Source: Actinotalea endophytica
GTDB lineage: Bacteria; Actinomycetota; Actinomycetes; Actinomycetales; Cellulomonadaceae
Assembly (NCBI RefSeq): GCF_025717005.1
Contig: NZ_JAOVZU010000015.1
Span: 1 to 61,381 of the forward strand
Direction: 5' to 3'
DNA: 61,381 bases
Shown here: piece by piece, positions 16,750-25,755 of the stretch
Position numbering within the stretch: the stretch's first letter is position 1
Layout: each line of letters begins with the position of its first letter
Position numbers and translations under genes: made by a program
The notes under the pieces: model-generated
Told to the model about the DNA's origin: nothing
What the model saw: the letters and a program-made list of their open reading frames with translations, nothing else
Databases searched by the model: none

Positions 16750-17964
16750 TCAGTCCACGCGGGCGGGCGCCGGGTCGATCCCCGGCAGGGCCAGCATCTG
16801 GTCCAGCGCGGCGCGCGCCCAGCGTGCGTCGTCCGGGTCGACCACGATCTGGTTGACCATCCGGCCCTCCACGAGCTGTTCCATCGCCCAGACCAGGTGC
16901 GGCAGGTCGATGCGGTTCATGGTCGAGCAGAAGCACACCGTCGAGTCGAGGTAGTGGACCTCGAGCTCGGGGTGCTGGGCCGCGAGCCTGCGCACGAGGT
17001 TCAGCTCGGTCCCGATCGCCCAGGCGGAGCCCGGCTCGGCCGCGTCGAGGGTGCGGATGATGTGCTCGGTCGAGCCGACGTGGTCGGCCGCGGACACCAC
17101 CTCGTGCTTGCACTCGGGGTGCACGAGCACGTTGATCCCCGGCACCTTCGCGCGGATCTGCTCGACGTTCTCCGGCGAGAACCGGCCGTGCACGGAGCAG
17201 TGCCCCCGCCAGAGGATCATCCGGGCCCGCCGCAGCTGGTCGACGCTCAGCCCGCCGTCCGGCCTGCGCGGGTCGTACACGACGCAGTCGTCCAGGGACA
17301 TCCCCAGCTCGAGCACCGCAGTGTTCCGGCCGAGGTGCTGGTCGGGCATGAAGAGCACCTTGCCGTCGCCGTCGACGCCTCCGGTCTTGGGGGACGCCCC
17401 CCCCCGGGCGCGGGGGGCGGGGGCCGACGGGGACACCCGCCCGCCCGGCCGGGCGGTGAACGCCTTGATCGCCGCCGTGGAGTTCATGTAGGTGACCGGC
17501 ACCGTCACGTCGGCGACGCCCGCCTCGGCGAGCACCTGCCAGGCCTCCTCGACCTGGGCGATGTCCGCCATGTCGGCCATCGAGCAGCCCGCCTGAAGGT
17601 CCGGCAGCACGACCTTCTGACCGTCGTGGGTGAGGATGTCGGCCGACTCGGCCATGAAGTGCACGCCGCAGAAGATCACGAACTCCGCGTCGGGTCGGGC
17701 GGCGGCCTGCTGGGCGAGCTTGAACGAGTCCCCGGTCACGTCCGACAGCGCGACGATCTCGTCACGCTGGTAGTGGTGGCCGAGGATGAACGCGCGATCA
17801 CCGAGTGCCTCGCGAGCGGCGTGCGCGCGAGCGACGAGGTCCGGGTCGGACGCGGCGGGCAGGGACCCCGTGCACTCGACGCCGCGTTCCGACTCGAGGT
17901 CGGACCCCTGGCCGAGGAGCAGCAGCGCGCCGCTGGGACGGGGCTCGGTGAAGGTGGAGGTCAC
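16750..17964 (-). CDS. nadA: Quinolinate synthase A, with an aberrant GC-only internal stretch
   Basis: Makes quinolinate from iminoaspartate and DHAP for NAD synthesis, using a [4Fe-4S] cluster. All three expected cysteine ligands are present (AGCSMADMA, HPECKHE, STVCFCSTMNR), as are HHYQRDEIV and FMPDQHLGRNTA. GTG 17964 gives 404 residues. The oddity is at codons 17389-17433. Where family members read VCTSSNA followed by about ten residues ending WAF, this sequence reads VSPSAPAPRARGGAS, in frame and of the expected length, with 42 of 45 bases G or C and a run of nine C. Unless this is a sequencing error, the TSS motif is lost and activity doubtful. It is divergent from the glycerate-kinase-like gene. 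Confidence 0.88.
   Translation of the reverse strand: MTSTFTEPRPSGALLLLGQGSDLESERGVECTGSLPAASDPDLVARAHAAREALGDRAFILGHHYQRDEIVALSDVTGDSFKLAQQAAARPDAEFVIFCGVHFMAESADILTHDGQKVVLPDLQAGCSMADMADIAQVEEAWQVLAEAGVADVTVPVTYMNSTAAIKAFTARPGGRVSPSAPAPRARGGASPKTGGVDGDGKVLFMPDQHLGRNTAVLELGMSLDDCVVYDPRRPDGGLSVDQLRRARMILWRGHCSVHGRFSPENVEQIRAKVPGINVLVHPECKHEVVSAADHVGSTEHIIRTLDAAEPGSAWAIGTELNLVRRLAAQHPELEVHYLDSTVCFCSTMNRIDLPHLVWAMEQLVEGRMVNQIVVDPDDARWARAALDQMLALPGIDPAPARVD
17389..17433 (-). other. GC-only replacement block inside nadA, probable sequencing or assembly corruption
   Basis: Fifteen codons have 42/45 G+C, no A on the coding strand, and homopolymers including C9 at 17397-17405. Aligned codon by codon with a plausible actinobacterial NadA coding sequence (Val-Cys-Thr-Ser-Ser-Asn-Ala and following), the frame and length agree and most differences are A/T to G/C substitutions. 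Such a one-directional, length-preserving change looks like base-calling failure rather than evolution. The comparison sequence is reconstructed from memory of the family. Confidence 0.6.
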
Positions 17965-18072
17965 GCCCGGATTCTCCCACACGGGGCGTCGCCCGCCACC
18001 GCCGGTCCCTTGCTCCTGGGCCCGGGCGGCGCGCCGCGCGAAGGCCGCGGCAGGCAGGGCAGGATGTGGCGC

Positions 18073-19209
18073 GTGCACGTGCTCGTCGCCCCGGACCGGT
18101 TCGGTACCGCGCTCTCCGCCGCCCAGGTGGCCACCGCGATGGCGGACGGCTGGGCTGTCGGGGCGCCCGCGGACGTGCTCGACATCGCGCCGCTCGGCGA
18201 CGGCGGGCCGGGGATGGTGGAGGCGGTGCACCGAGCCGTCGGCGGCGAGCTGGTGCCGCGGACGATCCTCGGCGTGGGCGGCACCCCGTTGCCGGTCGTG
18301 CTCGTGCTGCTGGACGACGGCACCGTCGTCGTCGAGGTGGCCCAGGTGCTCGGTCGCGCGATGGTGCCGGGCGGGGCGCCGACGGGCAGCCTGCCGGCTG
18401 CGGCGCTGCTGGACGCTGCGCTCGACCTCGGTCCGCGGCGGTTGGTGGTCGGGGTCGGTGGGCTCGCGGCGCACGACGCAGGTTCGGGCCTGCTGGCCGG
18501 GCTCGGTCTGCCGTCCGCCGCGCTGCGCGGGGGTGGCGCCGCGCTGCCCGGGCTCGTCGCCGAGGACCTCGCCGGTCTGGCCGAGCTCGACGCCGCGGTC
18601 GGTGACCGGTGGTCCGGGGTGGATGTCGTCGTGGCGGTCGACACCGAGGTGCCGTTGCTCGGGCTGCACGGCGCGAGCGCGCTCCTGTCGGTCCCGGACG
18701 CCACGGTGCTGCGGGTCGAGGCCTCCGAGGCGCAGCAGCTGGAACGCGCGTTCGGGCACTGGGTGCACCTGATGGGTGGTGCGCTCGGACCTGGGCGGGT
18801 CCGCGCCGCGGCGACGGCCTACGGCGCGGGCGCGGGGGGCGGGCTGGCGTTCGCGCTCGCCCTGCTCGGAGCTCGGACGGTCCCTGGTGCCGAGGTGATG
18901 GCGGACCTCGTGGGTCTGCGGGCCCGGGTCGCCCACGCCGACCTCGTGCTGACCGCCACGACCGTGCTCGACCCGCACGTGCTGCACGACTCCGCGGTGG
19001 CGACCTGCTCGGCCCTCGCGGCGCAGGACGCGCTGCCGACGGTCGTGGTGACGGGCGAGAGCGTGCTCGGTCGCCGCGAGTGGGCCGCCCAGGGACTGTC
19101 CGGGGTGTACGCCCTCGCCGACGGCTCGATCGGGTGGCAGGACGTCGTCGACCCGGCGAGCGCGCTGCGGGACCGGACGACGCGGGTCGCGCGGACCTGG
19201 TCGCGGTGA
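18073..19209 (+). CDS. Glycerate-kinase-like protein, divergent
   Basis: A 378-residue protein with the overall layout of class I glycerate kinase (GlxK/GarK family). It begins VLVAPDRFGTALSAAQVA, where true kinases have PDSFKGSLSA. LGDGGPGMVEA replaces the usual ADGGEGT, and DAGSGLLAGLG the usual DGGxG(M/L). The lysine of the FKGS loop and several acidic residues are therefore missing, so catalytic competence is uncertain. GTG 18073 is preceded by CAGGAT with 7 nt between; ATG 18064 is an alternative. The same kind of protein (Rv2205c) lies next to the ErpA homologue in mycobacteria, from memory. It is upstream of erpA on the same strand, 181 bp apart. Confidence 0.75.
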   Translation: MHVLVAPDRFGTALSAAQVATAMADGWAVGAPADVLDIAPLGDGGPGMVEAVHRAVGGELVPRTILGVGGTPLPVVLVLLDDGTVVVEVAQVLGRAMVPGGAPTGSLPAAALLDAALDLGPRRLVVGVGGLAAHDAGSGLLAGLGLPSAALRGGGAALPGLVAEDLAGLAELDAAVGDRWSGVDVVVAVDTEVPLLGLHGASALLSVPDATVLRVEASEAQQLERAFGHWVHLMGGALGPGRVRAAATAYGAGAGGGLAFALALLGARTVPGAEVMADLVGLRARVAHADLVLTATTVLDPHVLHDSAVATCSALAAQDALPTVVVTGESVLGRREWAAQGLSGVYALADGSIGWQDVVDPASALRDRTTRVARTWSR

Positions 19210-19390
19210 GGACGCCGAACGGGGTCGGCGCGGTGCCGGACCGGCGTTCGCGCGGCGGGTCCTGGCTGCGGGTCCTACGCGCGGGTCCCGTGAGCGATCC
19301 CGGCACGAGGACGTACCCTGGACCCGGAATGCCCGGCCATCGCCGGGTGTTCCCCATTGACGAGTGACACCACCCACCTTCGGAGGGGCC

Positions 19391-19741
19391 ATGACCGAGA
19401 CGACCGAGACCGCGACCCACGGCGTCATCCTGACCGACGTCGCCGCGGCGAAGGTCCGCAGCCTCCTCGAGCAGGAGGGGCGCGACGACCTGCGGCTGCG
19501 CCTGGCCGTTCAGCCGGGCGGCTGCTCCGGCCTGATCTACCAGCTCTACTTCGACGAGCGCGTGCTCGACGGCGACGCGCTGCGCGACTTCGACGGCGTC
19601 GAGGTCGTCGTGGACAAGATGAGCGTCCCCTACCTCGACGGCGCGACCATCGACTTCGCGGACACGATCGAGAAGCAGGGCTTCACGATCGACAACCCGA
19701 ACGCCGGCAGCTCCTGCGCCTGCGGCGGCTCGTTCAGCTGA
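19391..19741 (+). CDS. erpA: Iron-sulfur cluster insertion protein (A-type carrier)
   Basis: A 116-residue A-type Fe-S carrier that receives clusters from the assembly machinery and hands them to target apoproteins. The three cluster-binding cysteines are present: Cys45 in QPGGCSGL, and Cys109 and Cys111 in SCACGGSFS at the C-terminus. ATG 19391 follows CGGAGGGG by about 3-8 nt. TACCCT at 19313-19318 is a likely -10 with a leader of about 65 nt. Nearby genes need or handle sulfur and clusters: nadA (4Fe-4S), the TusA-like protein, the NifS-like protein and the Rieske protein. Followed by a clear hairpin terminator. Confidence 0.93.
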   Translation: MTETTETATHGVILTDVAAAKVRSLLEQEGRDDLRLRLAVQPGGCSGLIYQLYFDERVLDGDALRDFDGVEVVVDKMSVPYLDGATIDFADTIEKQGFTIDNPNAGSSCACGGSFS

Positions 19742-19754
19742 TCAGAGCCTGACG

Positions 19755-19786
19755 GAACGGCGGTCACCTGCGGGTGGCCGCCGTTC
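19755..19786 (+). terminator. Hairpin terminator between erpA and convergent tusA-like gene
   Basis: A 14-bp stem (GAACGGCGGTCACC at 19755-19768 pairing with 19773-19786, one mismatch) with a TGCG loop, starting 14 bp after the erpA stop. It may serve both converging transcripts. Confidence 0.75.
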
Positions 19787-19842
19787 GTCGTACCCGGGAC
19801 CGGGCGCGACGTCGGCTTGCGACGGGACCGAGGGCGGTCCGC

Positions 19843-20112
19843 TCAGCGCGGTGGTCCGAGCACGAGCGTCGTCGCCCAGGCCTCGACCCCGTCGAGCGGC
19901 TCGGCGGGCACCACCTCGGCGACGTTCGCGCCACGCATCCGTGCCCACGCGGCGAGGTCGGAACGCGCAGCGGGGTCGGTCCACAGGACCGTGACCGTGG
20001 TGCCCGCGGGCTCGCCACGGGTGTCGGCCGCGAGCCGCACGATCGGCATCGGGCAGCGCAGTCCGCGGTAGTCGAGCACGCGGGGCACGGGTGGCGTGGC
20101 GGCCTGGCTCAC
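19843..20112 (-). CDS. TusA-family sulfur carrier-like protein
   Basis: An 89-residue protein of the TusA/YeeD/SirA family. The hallmark is YRGLRCPMPIVRLA with the sulfur-carrying Cys20 and the CPxP motif. The second half (VTVLWTDPAARSDLAAWA) matches the TusA beta-alpha fold. TusA proteins accept persulfide from a cysteine desulfurase and pass it on, for example to tRNA thiolation or molybdenum cofactor. GTG 20112 overlaps the stop of the NifS-like gene by 4 bp. In other actinobacteria the two are annotated as one fused protein (recollection), so they probably act together. Confidence 0.87.
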   Translation of the reverse strand: MSQAATPPVPRVLDYRGLRCPMPIVRLAADTRGEPAGTTVTVLWTDPAARSDLAAWARMRGANVAEVVPAEPLDGVEAWATTLVLGPPR

Positions 20113-21230
20113 AGCGCGTCCGCACCCAGGGCTCGGCGCACCGTGGCCACGGCGTCCGGCAACGCGGCACAGAGCCGGTCGACGTCCTCGTCGCTCGCCT
20201 CGAGGGACAGGGTGAGCCGGACGTTCCCGTGCGTCAGCACCCCCATCGCGACCAGGACGTGGCTCGGTTCGAGCGAGCTCGCCGTGCAGGCCGAGCCCGA
20301 GCCGACCGCGATCCCGCGGCGGTCGAGCTCGCCGAGCAGCGCCTCACCGTCGACGTAGAGGCAGGAGAACGTCATGACGTGCGGGAGGGACTCGTCGGCC
20401 CGCGCCGCACCGGGCACGTCGACGTCCGGGATGCCGGCCACGCAGGCCCGGATCCGCTCGAGCAGCGCACGTCGCCGGCGCTCGGCGGCCTCACGCCCGG
20501 TCAGCACGGCCCGCAGGCCCGCTGCCGCGCCGACCAGCAGCGGGACCGAGACACCGCCGGGCGCCCACGGGTCGGGGTCCTCCGGACCGACCGGTCGGAC
20601 CCGGACGCGGCTGCGCACCGCGAGCACGCCGACCCCGGCCGGGCCGCCCCAGGAGGTCGGGTCGGCGGCGAGCAGGTCCCAGGCCTCGGGCACCGGGACG
20701 TGGCCGACGCCGGCACCACCGTCGACCAGGAGCGGGACACCCGCCGCCGCGGCGACCTCGTGCGCGGCGGCGATCGGCTGCAGCGTGCCGACCTCGGGGT
20801 TGGCGAGCTGCAGTGCGGCGAGCGCGGCCGGTTCGCCCAGCGCCTGACGCCACGTCTCGAGCTCCACCCGCCCCGTCCGGTCCACCGCGACCGGGGCCGA
20901 GCCGACCTCGCGGGCAGCGGCGATCAACGCCCCGCGCTCGACGGCCGAGTGCACGACGCGCGCCGCGACCCGTCGCCGGGCCGTCGTCACCGCGGCGACC
21001 GCTGCGTGCAGCGACGCGGTGTGCGAGGGGGTGGCGTGCACCTCCTCCGGGCGGCAGCCGAGGGATTCCGCGAGGGTCGCCCGCGCGGCCGCGAGCAACG
21101 TGGCGGCGCGGCGACCCTCGGAGTGCAGCCGGGTGGGGTCCGCCCACCCTTCGTCGAGGGCCGCGAGGACCGCCTCCCGGGCCACCGGGTGCAGCGGCGC
21201 ACGGGCGTCGAGGTAGCTGCGGGTCGTCAC
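20109..21230 (-). CDS. NifS/IscS-like protein lacking the PLP lysine
   Basis: A 373-residue fold-type I aminotransferase-like protein related to cysteine desulfurases. The active-site cysteine loop is intact (GSGSACTASSLEPSHVL, Cys315), and the PLP-contacting His (VVHSAV), Asn (ANPEVG) and Asp (LVDGGAG) are recognisable. However, the segment equivalent to SGHKIYGPKG of IscS reads DPTSWGGPAG: Thr192 and Ser193 replace His and the Schiff-base Lys, and the RSGT-type loop is also gone. It is therefore unlikely to be a normal PLP desulfurase. It is translationally coupled to the TusA-like gene and divergent from ctaC, 152 bp away. Annotation pipelines would call it cysteine desulfurase. Confidence 0.85.
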   Translation of the reverse strand: MTTRSYLDARAPLHPVAREAVLAALDEGWADPTRLHSEGRRAATLLAAARATLAESLGCRPEEVHATPSHTASLHAAVAAVTTARRRVAARVVHSAVERGALIAAAREVGSAPVAVDRTGRVELETWRQALGEPAALAALQLANPEVGTLQPIAAAHEVAAAAGVPLLVDGGAGVGHVPVPEAWDLLAADPTSWGGPAGVGVLAVRSRVRVRPVGPEDPDPWAPGGVSVPLLVGAAAGLRAVLTGREAAERRRRALLERIRACVAGIPDVDVPGAARADESLPHVMTFSCLYVDGEALLGELDRRGIAVGSGSACTASSLEPSHVLVAMGVLTHGNVRLTLSLEASDEDVDRLCAALPDAVATVRRALGADAL

Positions 21231-21382
21231 CGGGCCAACCTACGGGGGCGCGTCGGGCGACGCGACGCGGTTCAAGTCTCCCGACGGCGCTCGACCCGCT
21301 ACTGTGAGCACCCAGGGACGAAGGTCCTAGTTCCCGCACGGCCAGGTCCGGGTGCGCGCGGGCAGGACACGGAAAGGCGAGG

Positions 21383-22252
21383 GTGGACGTGCTACAGCCT
21401 CGGGGTCGCCGCGCGACCCGGCTCGTGGTCCTCGCGGCGGGGGCCGCCGTGCTGCTCAGCGGATGCTCGTCCGAGGTGCAGCGCGGTTTCCTGCCCGGGT
21501 ACGACGACGGCCCGGTGACCAACCAGACGGACCGGATCACGAGCCTGTGGACGGGCTCCTGGATCGCGGCGCTCGCGGTGGGTCTGATCACCTGGGGCCT
21601 GATCATCTGGTCGGTGATCGTCTACCGGAAGCGCAAGGACGACGACACCCTGCCGGTCCAGACCCGGTACCACGTGCCGCTGGAGATCATGTACGTGGTC
21701 CTGCCGATCTTCATGGTGGGCGGGCTGTACTTCTTCACCGCGCGGGACATGTCCGAGATCCAGGACACGTCGGCGACGCCGGACGTCACGATCGAGGTGA
21801 TCGGCCAGCGCTGGAGCTGGACCTTCAACTACCTCGACTCGGACGTGTGGGACGCCGGTGAGCACGTGGCCGAGCCCGGCTCCGTCCAGCTCGGCGACCC
21901 GGAGCTCCCGACGCTGTACCTCCCGGAGGGTGAGCGGGTCGAGCTCGTGCTCGAGTCCCGAGACGTCATCCACTCGTTCTGGGTGCCCGCGTTCCTCTAC
22001 AAGAAGGACATGATCCCGGGCCGCACCAACACCTTCCAGATCGTCCCCGAGCGTGCGGGCATGTACCTCGGCAAGTGCGCCGAGCTGTGCGGCGAGAACC
22101 ACGCCGGGATGCTGTTCCAGGTCTCGGTGGTCTCGCCCGAGGAGTACGAGGCGCACATGGCCGACCTCGCCGCGTCGGGCCAGACCGGACGACTCGGCAC
22201 CGAGCTCGACCCGCATGACCCGAATGCCGTCGTGACCAGCGAGGAGGGCTGA
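21383..22252 (+). CDS. ctaC: Cytochrome c oxidase subunit II
   Basis: CuA-containing subunit of the aa3 oxidase. A lipoprotein-type signal (VLLSGC, lipid-modified Cys at about residue 28) is followed by two membrane helices ([21 protein letters not shown] and [16 protein letters not shown]). The C-terminal cupredoxin domain has the CuA ligands in [12 protein letters not shown] and [13 protein letters not shown]. It receives electrons directly from the di-haem QcrC in actinobacteria. GTG 21383 follows an AAGGCGAGG stretch; a TACTGT at 21300-21305 is the probable -10. The stop overlaps the ctaD ATG by one base. The operon is ctaC-ctaD-ctaF. Confidence 0.95.
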   Translation: MDVLQPRGRRATRLVVLAAGAAVLLSGCSSEVQRGFLPGYDDGPVTNQTDRITSLWTGSWIAALAVGLITWGLIIWSVIVYRKRKDDDTLPVQTRYHVPLEIMYVVLPIFMVGGLYFFTARDMSEIQDTSATPDVTIEVIGQRWSWTFNYLDSDVWDAGEHVAEPGSVQLGDPELPTLYLPEGERVELVLESRDVIHSFWVPAFLYKKDMIPGRTNTFQIVPERAGMYLGKCAELCGENHAGMLFQVSVVSPEEYEAHMADLAASGQTGRLGTELDPHDPNAVVTSEEG

Positions 22253-23970
22253 TGGTCACCGAGAGCCAGGCCATGCCCGGAGTGGCGGTCCGCCGCTCCA
22301 AGGGGAACGCCGTGGTCCGGTGGATCACCTCCACCGACCACAAGACGATCGGGTACATGTACCTCGTCGCGTCGTTCGGGTTCTTCCTGTTCGCGGGCGT
22401 GATGGCGTTGATCATCCGCGCCGAGCTGTTCGCGCCGGGCGTGCAGATCGTGAGCAACGAGCAGTACAACCAGCTCTTCACGATGCACGGCACGATCATG
22501 CTGCTGCTGTTCGCGACGCCGCTGTTCGCCGGATTCGCGAACGTCATCGTGCCGATGCAGATCGGCGCCCCGGACGTGGCGTTCCCGCGTCTGAACATGT
22601 TCGCGTTCTGGCTGTTCCTGTTCGGCGGCCTGATCGCCGCCAGCGGGTTCCTCACGCCGTCCGGCCCCGCCTCGTTCGGCTGGTTCGCCTACGCGCCGCT
22701 GTCGAACGCGATCAACTCGCCGGGAGTGGGCGGGGACCTGTGGGTCTTCGGCCTCGCGATGGGCGGTTTCGGCACGATCCTCGGCGCGGTGAACTTCATC
22801 ACCACGATCCTCACGATGCGTGCGCCCGGCATGACGATGTTCCGGATGCCGATCTTCACCTGGAACACGCTGGTGACGAGCCTGCTGATCCTGATGGCCT
22901 TCCCGCCGCTGGCCGCGGCGCTGTTCGCCCTCGGGGCGGACCGCCGGCTCGGGGCTCAGGTCTTCAACCCCGAGAACGGTGGCGCCATCCTCTGGCAGCA
23001 CCTGTTCTGGTTCTTCGGCCACCCGGAGGTCTACATCATCGCGCTGCCGTTCTTCGGCATCGTGACCGAGATCCTGCCGGTGTTCAGCCGCAAGCCGGTC
23101 TTCGGCTACAAGGGGCTGGTCTACGCGACGATCGCGATCGCCGCGCTGTCGGTCACGGTGTGGGCGCACCACATGTACGTGACCGGCGCGGTGCTGCTGC
23201 CGTTCTTCGCGCTGATGACGATGCTGATCGCGGTGCCCACCGGGGTGAAGTACTTCAACTGGATCGGCACCATGTGGCGCGGCAAGCTCACGTTCGAGAC
23301 ACCCATGCTGTGGGTCGTCGGGTTCCTGGTGTCGTTCCTGTTCGGCGGCCTGACCGGGGTCATCCTGGCCAGCCCCGCGCTCGACTTCCAGCTCTCCGAC
23401 ACCTACTTCGTGGTGGCGCACTTCCACTACGTCGTCTTCGGCACCGTGGTGTTCGCGATGTTCGCCGGCTTCTACTTCTGGTGGCCCAAGTTCACCGGGA
23501 AGATGCTCAACGAGCGCCTCGGCAAGATCCACTTCTGGCTGCTGTTCGTCGGCTTCCACACGACGTTCCTGATCCAGCACTGGTTGGGCGTCGAGGGTAT
23601 GCAGCGCCGGATCGTGGACTACATCCCCGAGGACGGCTTCGAGTGGATGAACCAGGTCTCGACGGTGGGTGCCTTCATCCTCGCGGCGTCGATGCTGCCG
23701 TTCTTCTGGAACGTCTACACCACGGCGCGCAACGCGCCGCGGGTGGCCGTGGACGACCCGTGGGGCTACGGCTGCTCGCTCGAGTGGGCCACCAGCTGCC
23801 CGCCGCCGAGGCACAACTTCGTCTCGCTCCCGCGGATCCGCTCCGAGCGGCCCGCATTCGACCTGCACCACCCCGAGGTGGCCGCGATGGATCACGTCGA
23901 GCCGCAGCTGATCGGAGCGGGTGCGACGCCGCCCGGGCAGACCTCCGCGGACGGAGGTGAGGCTCGATGA
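22252..23970 (+). CDS. ctaD: Cytochrome c oxidase subunit I
   Basis: Catalytic haem a/a3-CuB subunit with twelve membrane helices, 572 residues. Diagnostic sequences are the haem a ligand region [12 protein letters not shown], the CuB/Tyr cross-link region [18 protein letters not shown] with the two CuB histidines, and [10 protein letters not shown] near the haem a3 ligand. ATG 22252 overlaps the ctaC stop (TGATG), and the stop overlaps the ctaF ATG by 4 bp. In mycobacteria ctaD is at a separate locus, whereas here it is within the ctaC-ctaF operon as in many other actinobacteria. Confidence 0.96.
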   Translation: MVTESQAMPGVAVRRSKGNAVVRWITSTDHKTIGYMYLVASFGFFLFAGVMALIIRAELFAPGVQIVSNEQYNQLFTMHGTIMLLLFATPLFAGFANVIVPMQIGAPDVAFPRLNMFAFWLFLFGGLIAASGFLTPSGPASFGWFAYAPLSNAINSPGVGGDLWVFGLAMGGFGTILGAVNFITTILTMRAPGMTMFRMPIFTWNTLVTSLLILMAFPPLAAALFALGADRRLGAQVFNPENGGAILWQHLFWFFGHPEVYIIALPFFGIVTEILPVFSRKPVFGYKGLVYATIAIAALSVTVWAHHMYVTGAVLLPFFALMTMLIAVPTGVKYFNWIGTMWRGKLTFETPMLWVVGFLVSFLFGGLTGVILASPALDFQLSDTYFVVAHFHYVVFGTVVFAMFAGFYFWWPKFTGKMLNERLGKIHFWLLFVGFHTTFLIQHWLGVEGMQRRIVDYIPEDGFEWMNQVSTVGAFILAASMLPFFWNVYTTARNAPRVAVDDPWGYGCSLEWATSCPPPRHNFVSLPRIRSERPAFDLHHPEVAAMDHVEPQLIGAGATPPGQTSADGGEAR

Positions 23971-24365
23971 AGACCACGATCAAGCTCTTCGTCGTCCTGA
24001 CCGTCTTCTTCCTGCTGGTGGGCACGGTCTACGGCCTGCTCACCCACGGCGAGGCCGTCGGCATGGGCGCCCTGCTGCTCTCCGGTGGCCTGGCCGGGAT
24101 GATCGCCTTCTACCTGGTCATCGTGGACCGGCGCAGCGGCCAGATGCCCGAGGACGACCCGCACGGTGAGATCGCGGACGGCGCCGGCGACCTGGGGACC
24201 TTCGCTCCGTGGAGCTGGTGGCCGCTGGTGCTCGGGCTCTCGGCCGCCGTCGCCTTCACGGGGCTGGCCGTCGGGTTCTGGATCATGGTTCCGGCCGTGG
24301 TGCTCGCCACGATCGGCCTGGTCGGCTGGGTGTTCGAGTTCTCCCGCGGTCAGCACGCGCACTGA
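23967..24365 (+). CDS. ctaF: Cytochrome c oxidase subunit IV (actinobacterial)
   Basis: A 132-residue membrane subunit of the actinobacterial aa3 oxidase with four hydrophobic segments ([57 protein letters not shown] and [20 protein letters not shown]). A loop with [17 protein letters not shown] is characteristic of the family. It has no known cofactor and probably stabilises the supercomplex. ATG 23967 overlaps the ctaD stop by 4 bp. The gene ends 26 bp from the convergent lipoprotein gene. Confidence 0.93.
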   Translation: MKTTIKLFVVLTVFFLLVGTVYGLLTHGEAVGMGALLLSGGLAGMIAFYLVIVDRRSGQMPEDDPHGEIADGAGDLGTFAPWSWWPLVLGLSAAVAFTGLAVGFWIMVPAVVLATIGLVGWVFEFSRGQHAH

Positions 24366-24390
24366 GCCGCGGCCGGGCACGACGGGCGGG

Positions 24391-24993
24391 TCAGGGCAGG
24401 TAGAACTGCCGCACGGCCACCACGACCCCGTTCGAGACGCGTAGCGTCGCGAACAGCGCGTCCGGCGACCCGATGGCCCAGTCGGGCGCGTCGCCCGCCA
24501 GGAACGCCTGGAACGTGGCCGCGTCGACGTCGTGCGTCACCGAGATGTCGGTGTTGTCGAGCAACGCGATCGTGAGGTCCGGCGAGGTCTCGAGCTGCAC
24601 GACGCCCGCGCCGAGCGGGATGTAGAAGTCGTTCGGCAGGCCCTCCGAGACGTCGACGCCGTCGGCCTGCGCCGCGGCGAGGGCGTCGGCGCCGGTGAGG
24701 ATCGGCGCGGGGTCGAACTCGATCGTGGTGCCGTCGTAGCCCCGGACGAACCCGGTGTGGTCGCCGTCGGCGAGGATGGCGGCGGTGGCGGACGTCGTGG
24801 CCGTCGTGCTCGCGGTGGGCGCGACGGTCGTCGAGGGTGTGGCGGGCGTGGTGGGAGACGCGGTCTCCGTGACGGCACCCGAGGCGCTCGTCGTGGGGGA
24901 GGCCTCGGCGGGCGTGACGTCGCCCGACGCACACCCGGCGAGGGACACCGCGAGCACCAACCCGGTCGCCGCCGCGCAGCCCAGCCGCCTCAT
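24391..24993 (-). CDS. Secreted lipoprotein of unknown function
   Basis: A 200-residue predicted lipoprotein. The lipobox SLAGC places the modified Cys near residue 21. A Ser/Thr/Pro-rich linker of about 50 residues leads to a folded C-terminal part (from ADGDHTGFVRGYDG to the end) with alternating strands and no cysteine. No domain name recognised. It lies between the two halves of the respiratory gene block, convergent with ctaF, and is preceded on its own strand by sodA and that gene's terminator. A link to respiration is only positional. Confidence 0.72.
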   Translation of the reverse strand: MRRLGCAAATGLVLAVSLAGCASGDVTPAEASPTTSASGAVTETASPTTPATPSTTVAPTASTTATTSATAAILADGDHTGFVRGYDGTTIEFDPAPILTGADALAAAQADGVDVSEGLPNDFYIPLGAGVVQLETSPDLTIALLDNTDISVTHDVDAATFQAFLAGDAPDWAIGSPDALFATLRVSNGVVVAVRQFYLP

Positions 24994-25080
24994 CGGACCC
25001 CCTCGTGCCGTTGAGCCGAGTATGCCTCGACCACGGCGTGCCCGGGCGAGGTTCCGGCCTCGGTGGCGGGGGAGACGGCA

Positions 25081-25112
25081 CGGCGCCCGGCCCCTGGGCG
25101 GGACCGGGCGCC
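25081..25112 (-). terminator. Hairpin downstream of sodA
   Basis: A 10-bp perfect stem (CGGCGCCCGG at 25081-25090 with its complement at 25103-25112) and 12-nt loop begin 17 bp past the sodA stop. Likely an intrinsic-type terminator lacking a U-tract. Confidence 0.65.
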
Positions 25113-25128
25113 GGAGACCTGGCGGTCG

Positions 25129-25755
25129 TCAGCTCGGGACGATCAGGCCTGCGGTCTTGGTCGTCGCGCGAGCGAAGCGATCCTGCGCGTCCGCCCAGCT
25201 CACGATGTTCCACCAGGCCTTGACGTAGTCACCCTTGACGTTCGTGTAGTCCAGGTAGAACGCGTGCTCCCACATGTCGAGCAGCACGATCGGCACGATG
25301 CCCAGCGGGATGTTGCCCTGCTGGTCGTAGAGCTGGAAGATCACGAGCTTCTGACCGATCGAGTCCCACGCGAGGATCGACCAGCCGGAACCCTGGATCG
25401 TGGTGGCCACCGCGGTGAAGTGCGCCATGAACTTGTCGAACGAGCCGAACTGGTCGTCGATCGCCTGGGCGAGCTCACCGACGGGCTTGTCGCCGCCCTC
25501 GGGGGACAGGTTCTGCCAGAACGCGGAGTGGTTGACGTGCCCACCGAGGTTGAACGCGAGGGTCTTCTCCAGGCCCATCACCGAACCGAAGTCGTCCGAG
25601 TCACGAGCCGCGGCCAGCTTCTCCAGCGTCTGGTTCGCCGCCGTGACGTACGCCTGGTGGTGCTTGTCGTGGTGCAGCTGCATGATCCGACCGGAGATGT
25701 GCGGCTCAAGGGCTGCGTAGTCGTAGGGAAGGTCGGGAAGGACGTAGTCAGCCAA
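25129..25755 (-). CDS. sodA: Superoxide dismutase (Fe/Mn family)
   Basis: A 208-residue cytosolic superoxide dismutase. The four metal ligands are visible: first His in MQLHHDKHH, second in NHSAFWQN, and Asp plus His in [11 protein letters not shown]. The family signature surrounds the last two. The QLYDQQGN segment near residue 150 and the overall length are consistent with the Mn type common in actinobacteria, but metal choice cannot be proven from sequence. The start is a TTG at 25755 (Leu-Ala-Asp-Tyr), chosen because GGAGGAG lies 6 nt upstream and conservation begins there. Its position next to the oxidase/bc1 genes, a source of superoxide, makes sense. Confidence 0.95.
   Translation of the reverse strand: MADYVLPDLPYDYAALEPHISGRIMQLHHDKHHQAYVTAANQTLEKLAAARDSDDFGSVMGLEKTLAFNLGGHVNHSAFWQNLSPEGGDKPVGELAQAIDDQFGSFDKFMAHFTAVATTIQGSGWSILAWDSIGQKLVIFQLYDQQGNIPLGIVPIVLLDMWEHAFYLDYTNVKGDYVKAWWNIVSWADAQDRFARATTKTAGLIVPS

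Noticed and set aside
16171-18063. Upstream extension of the glycerate-kinase-like frame to over 1000 codons
   Set aside because: The extension is antisense to nadA and the DJ-1 gene and is of shadow composition. The conserved protein begins at VHVLVAPDRF.
21231-21382. Riboswitch or sRNA upstream of ctaC
   Set aside because: The 152-bp gap shows a likely -10 but no recognisable aptamer core or conserved RNA structure.
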